A DNA stretch of 7,092 nucleotides, from contig CAMNCR010000032.1 of the NCBI GenBank assembly GCA_946534455.1, forward strand, positions 1 to 7,092. The letters are read 5' to 3'. The notes under the pieces are model-generated. The model did not search any database. It was not told where the DNA came from and saw only the letters and a list, made by a program, of their open reading frames with translations. This document shows, piece by piece, positions 5,514 through 7,092 of this stretch. The DNA comes from an uncultured Clostridia bacterium (GTDB lineage Bacteria; Bacillota; Clostridia; Christensenellales; Aristaeellaceae). How positions within the stretch are numbered: position 1 is the stretch's first letter; every line of letters starts with the position of its first letter. The position numbers and the translations under genes are program-made.

Positions 5514-6386
5514 TTGACACAGGATTATCGCGCAATCGTATCCCAGCTGGACCAGATCTCGACGGAGCAGGCGCTGACCCGCAGCCATTCCTGTCCGCCG
5601 CCGGACCGCCGGGCCGTGGTGCGCGTGGTCAAGGCGCTGCAGGCGCTGCTGTTTCCGCTGTGCTTCCGGAGGGAAGAGGCGGAAATGTCCGACGTGGCGC
5701 TGCTGGAGAGCACGATGATCCTGCTGCGGGAGCAGGCGGTGCTGTCGATGCGCTTTGCGGGAGAGCAGGCGGGGGAGGAGCAGGCGGAGGAGCTGGTGTA
5801 CGCCTTTGCCCAGCGCCTGCCCGGGATCAAGCGCCTGCTGCTGCTGGACATGGAAGCCCTGTACGAGGGCGATCCCGCGGCCAGCCGCCGGGAGGAGGTC
5901 ATGATCTGCTATCCCGGGTTCTATGCCATTTCGATTTACCGCCTGGCGCATGAGCTCTATCTGCTGCGCTGTCCCCTCATTCCCCGGATCATGACGGAGT
6001 TTGCCCATGAGAAAACCGGGATCGATATTCATCCCGGGGCCACCATCGGCGAATATTTCTTCATTGATCACGGAACCGGCATCGTCATCGGCGAAACGAC
6101 GGTCATCGGCCACCATGTCAAGCTCTATCAGGGCGTGACGCTGGGCGCCAAGAGCTTCAAGCTGGATGAGAACGGGCATCCGGTGAAGAAGATCAAGCGG
6201 CATCCCAACATCGGAAACGATGTGGTCATCTACGCCAACGCCACCATCCTGGGCGGCGAAACGAACATCGGCGATCACAGCGTGATCGGCGGAAACAGCT
6301 GGCTGACCCACTCCGTGCCGGCCGGGAGCACGGTGGCCTACACCGCCCCGGAAAATCGGAAGCATCCGGAGGATGAGCTGGCATGA
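5514..6386 (+). CDS. cysE: Serine O-acetyltransferase (EpsC-type CysE)
   Basis: Catalyses L-serine + acetyl-CoA to O-acetyl-L-serine, the first step of cysteine synthesis, in the cytoplasm. From TTG 5514 the protein has 290 residues. An α-helical N-terminal region (about 1-160) carries the DPAA motif (120-123) and YPGFYAISIYRLAHELY (133-149). The left-handed β-helix of hexapeptide repeats (about 168-275) shows IHPGATIG with His173 at the position of the E. coli catalytic His, IDHGTGIVIGET (184-195), YQGVTLGAKSF and KRHPNIGNDVVIYANATILGG with His230. GVTLGAKSF and the long N-terminal region fit the EpsC-type branch rather than short proteobacterial CysE. The C-terminal tail is short and acidic. 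The reading frame is open far upstream, antisense to the degV gene, but promoter and ribosome site place the start at 5514. The stop overlaps the transporter ATG by 4 nt, so the two are one operon. No cysK is adjacent in view. Confidence 0.93.
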   Translation: MTQDYRAIVSQLDQISTEQALTRSHSCPPPDRRAVVRVVKALQALLFPLCFRREEAEMSDVALLESTMILLREQAVLSMRFAGEQAGEEQAEELVYAFAQRLPGIKRLLLLDMEALYEGDPAASRREEVMICYPGFYAISIYRLAHELYLLRCPLIPRIMTEFAHEKTGIDIHPGATIGEYFFIDHGTGIVIGETTVIGHHVKLYQGVTLGAKSFKLDENGHPVKKIKRHPNIGNDVVIYANATILGGETNIGDHSVIGGNSWLTHSVPAGSTVAYTAPENRKHPEDELA

Positions 6387-7092
6387 AGAACAGAAGCCTG
6401 CGGGGAAGCCTGCTGCTGACCCTGGGATCGATGATCTGGGGCGCGGCCTTCGTGGCCCAGCGAATGGGCATGGATCATATGGGCCCCTTCACCTTTACGG
6501 GGATCCGCATGCTGCTGGCGGCGGTGATGATGCTGCCGGTGATCGCGGTTTCGGACGGGATCAGAAGGAAGAGGGGAGAGCCCGGCGGCGGCCGCCGCGG
6601 GCAGTGGAAGGCCGGGCTGATCTGCGGGCTGTTCCTGTTCGTGGCCACGTCGCTGCAGCAGGTGGGCCTGGTGTACACCTCCGCGGGCAAGGCGGGCTTC
6701 ATTACGGCGCTGTATGTGGTGCTGGTGCCGGTGGCGGCCTGGCTGCTGGGACGGCAGTCCCCGGGCAGGCTGGTCTGGATCAGCGTGGCGGCGGCCGTGA
6801 CGGCGCTGTATCTGCTGTGCATGCCCTCGGAGGCCTTCGAAATCCAGCTGGGCGACGCGCTGGTGCTGGGCTGCGCCCTGTGCTTTACGGGCCAGATCCT
6901 GGCGGTGGATCATTACGCGGGTTCGGTGGACGGGGTCCGGCTCAGCTGCATGGAGTTCCTGGTGACCGGCGGAATCGCGATGGTCATTGCGCTGTGCACG
7001 GAGACCATCACGGCGGAGGGGATCCGCGAGGCGCTGATTCCCATTCTGTATACGGGCATCATGTCCAGCGCGGTGGGATATACGCTGCAGAT
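6383..7092 (+). CDS. EamA/DMT-family transporter, C-terminus cut by window end
   Basis: Membrane transporter of the drug/metabolite superfamily; 236 codons are visible and, against a usual length near 300, about the last fifth is missing. Eight hydrophobic segments can be seen at about residues 8-28, 36-56, 76-96, 103-123, 129-147, 156-175, 187-206 and 217-235. Family marks include GSMIWGAAFVAQR (15-27), GPFTFTGIRMLLAA (34-47), LQQVGLVYTSAGKAGFITALYVVLVPV (91-117) and, at the edge, SSAVGYTLQ (228-236). These correspond to a complete first EamA repeat and most of the second. A basic, Gly/Arg-rich cytoplasmic loop (61-75) separates TM2 and TM3. The ATG overlaps the acetyltransferase stop (ATGA) with GGAGG 10 nt upstream, implying coupled expression. 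E. coli EamA exports O-acetylserine and cysteine, so the pairing suggests the same substrates here. That is inference, as DMT substrates cannot be read from sequence. Confidence 0.9.
   Translation, partial: MKNRSLRGSLLLTLGSMIWGAAFVAQRMGMDHMGPFTFTGIRMLLAAVMMLPVIAVSDGIRRKRGEPGGGRRGQWKAGLICGLFLFVATSLQQVGLVYTSAGKAGFITALYVVLVPVAAWLLGRQSPGRLVWISVAAAVTALYLLCMPSEAFEIQLGDALVLGCALCFTGQILAVDHYAGSVDGVRLSCMEFLVTGGIAMVIALCTETITAEGIREALIPILYTGIMSSAVGYTLQ

Noticed and set aside
5400..6365. 321-codon minus-strand frame opposite cysE
   Set aside because: Shadow frame; the + strand has all acetyltransferase motifs and the minus frame has no domain signal.
6585..6598. 14-bp perfect palindrome GCGGCGGCCGCCGC
   Set aside because: Lies inside the transporter gene, encoding the Gly/Arg loop between TM2 and TM3 with GC-rich codons; no T-run or promoter nearby, so probably coincidental.

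Overview
The window reads as chromosomal DNA from a GC-rich, monoderm Bacillota (a Clostridia-type gut or rumen lineage is my inference). Reasons: near-consensus AGGAGG ribosome sites, TTG starts, GerMN and DegV family proteins, an EpsC-type serine acetyltransferase, and strong G/C at third codon positions. There is no sign of phage, insertion sequence, CRISPR or RNA gene. Coding density is high, with tightly packed genes and 4-nt ATGA overlaps.

Left block (1-4467, all +): the last 20 codons of an OmpR/PhoB-type response regulator, then an overlapping membrane sensor histidine kinase, then a lipoprotein built from three GerMN-like modules (ATGA overlap with the kinase), then an HtrA/DegP-type serine protease with its own promoter. 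The order regulator-kinase-GerMN lipoprotein recalls actinobacterial mtrA-mtrB-lpqB. An HtrA protease behind an OmpR-type regulator and kinase recalls the wal operon of Bacillus (walRKHIJ-htrC). I infer a cell-envelope surveillance cassette: kinase senses outside, lipoprotein modulates or scaffolds at the membrane surface, protease is an output. A direct repeat GTTCAT-N5-GTTCAT over the protease promoter has the geometry of an OmpR-family site and may close the loop.

A bidirectional terminator (4495-4533) ends the left block and the convergent degV-family gene (4545-5375, -), a likely fatty-acid-binding protein. A 138-bp divergent intergenic region (5376-5513) carries a promoter for each side. 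It also has a palindrome (TTTCGGGCCGAAA) whose 15-bp surroundings match 13/15 a segment of the htrA promoter.

Right block (5514-7092, +): a serine O-acetyltransferase starting at a TTG, overlapped by 4 nt by an EamA/DMT-family transporter that runs off the window. Pairing an O-acetylserine producer with a transporter of the family that includes the E. coli O-acetylserine/cysteine exporter suggests a make-and-export unit for this metabolite. No dramatic new system is evident; the points most worth following are the kinase-lipoprotein-protease cassette, its candidate operator, and the unusual HtrA.
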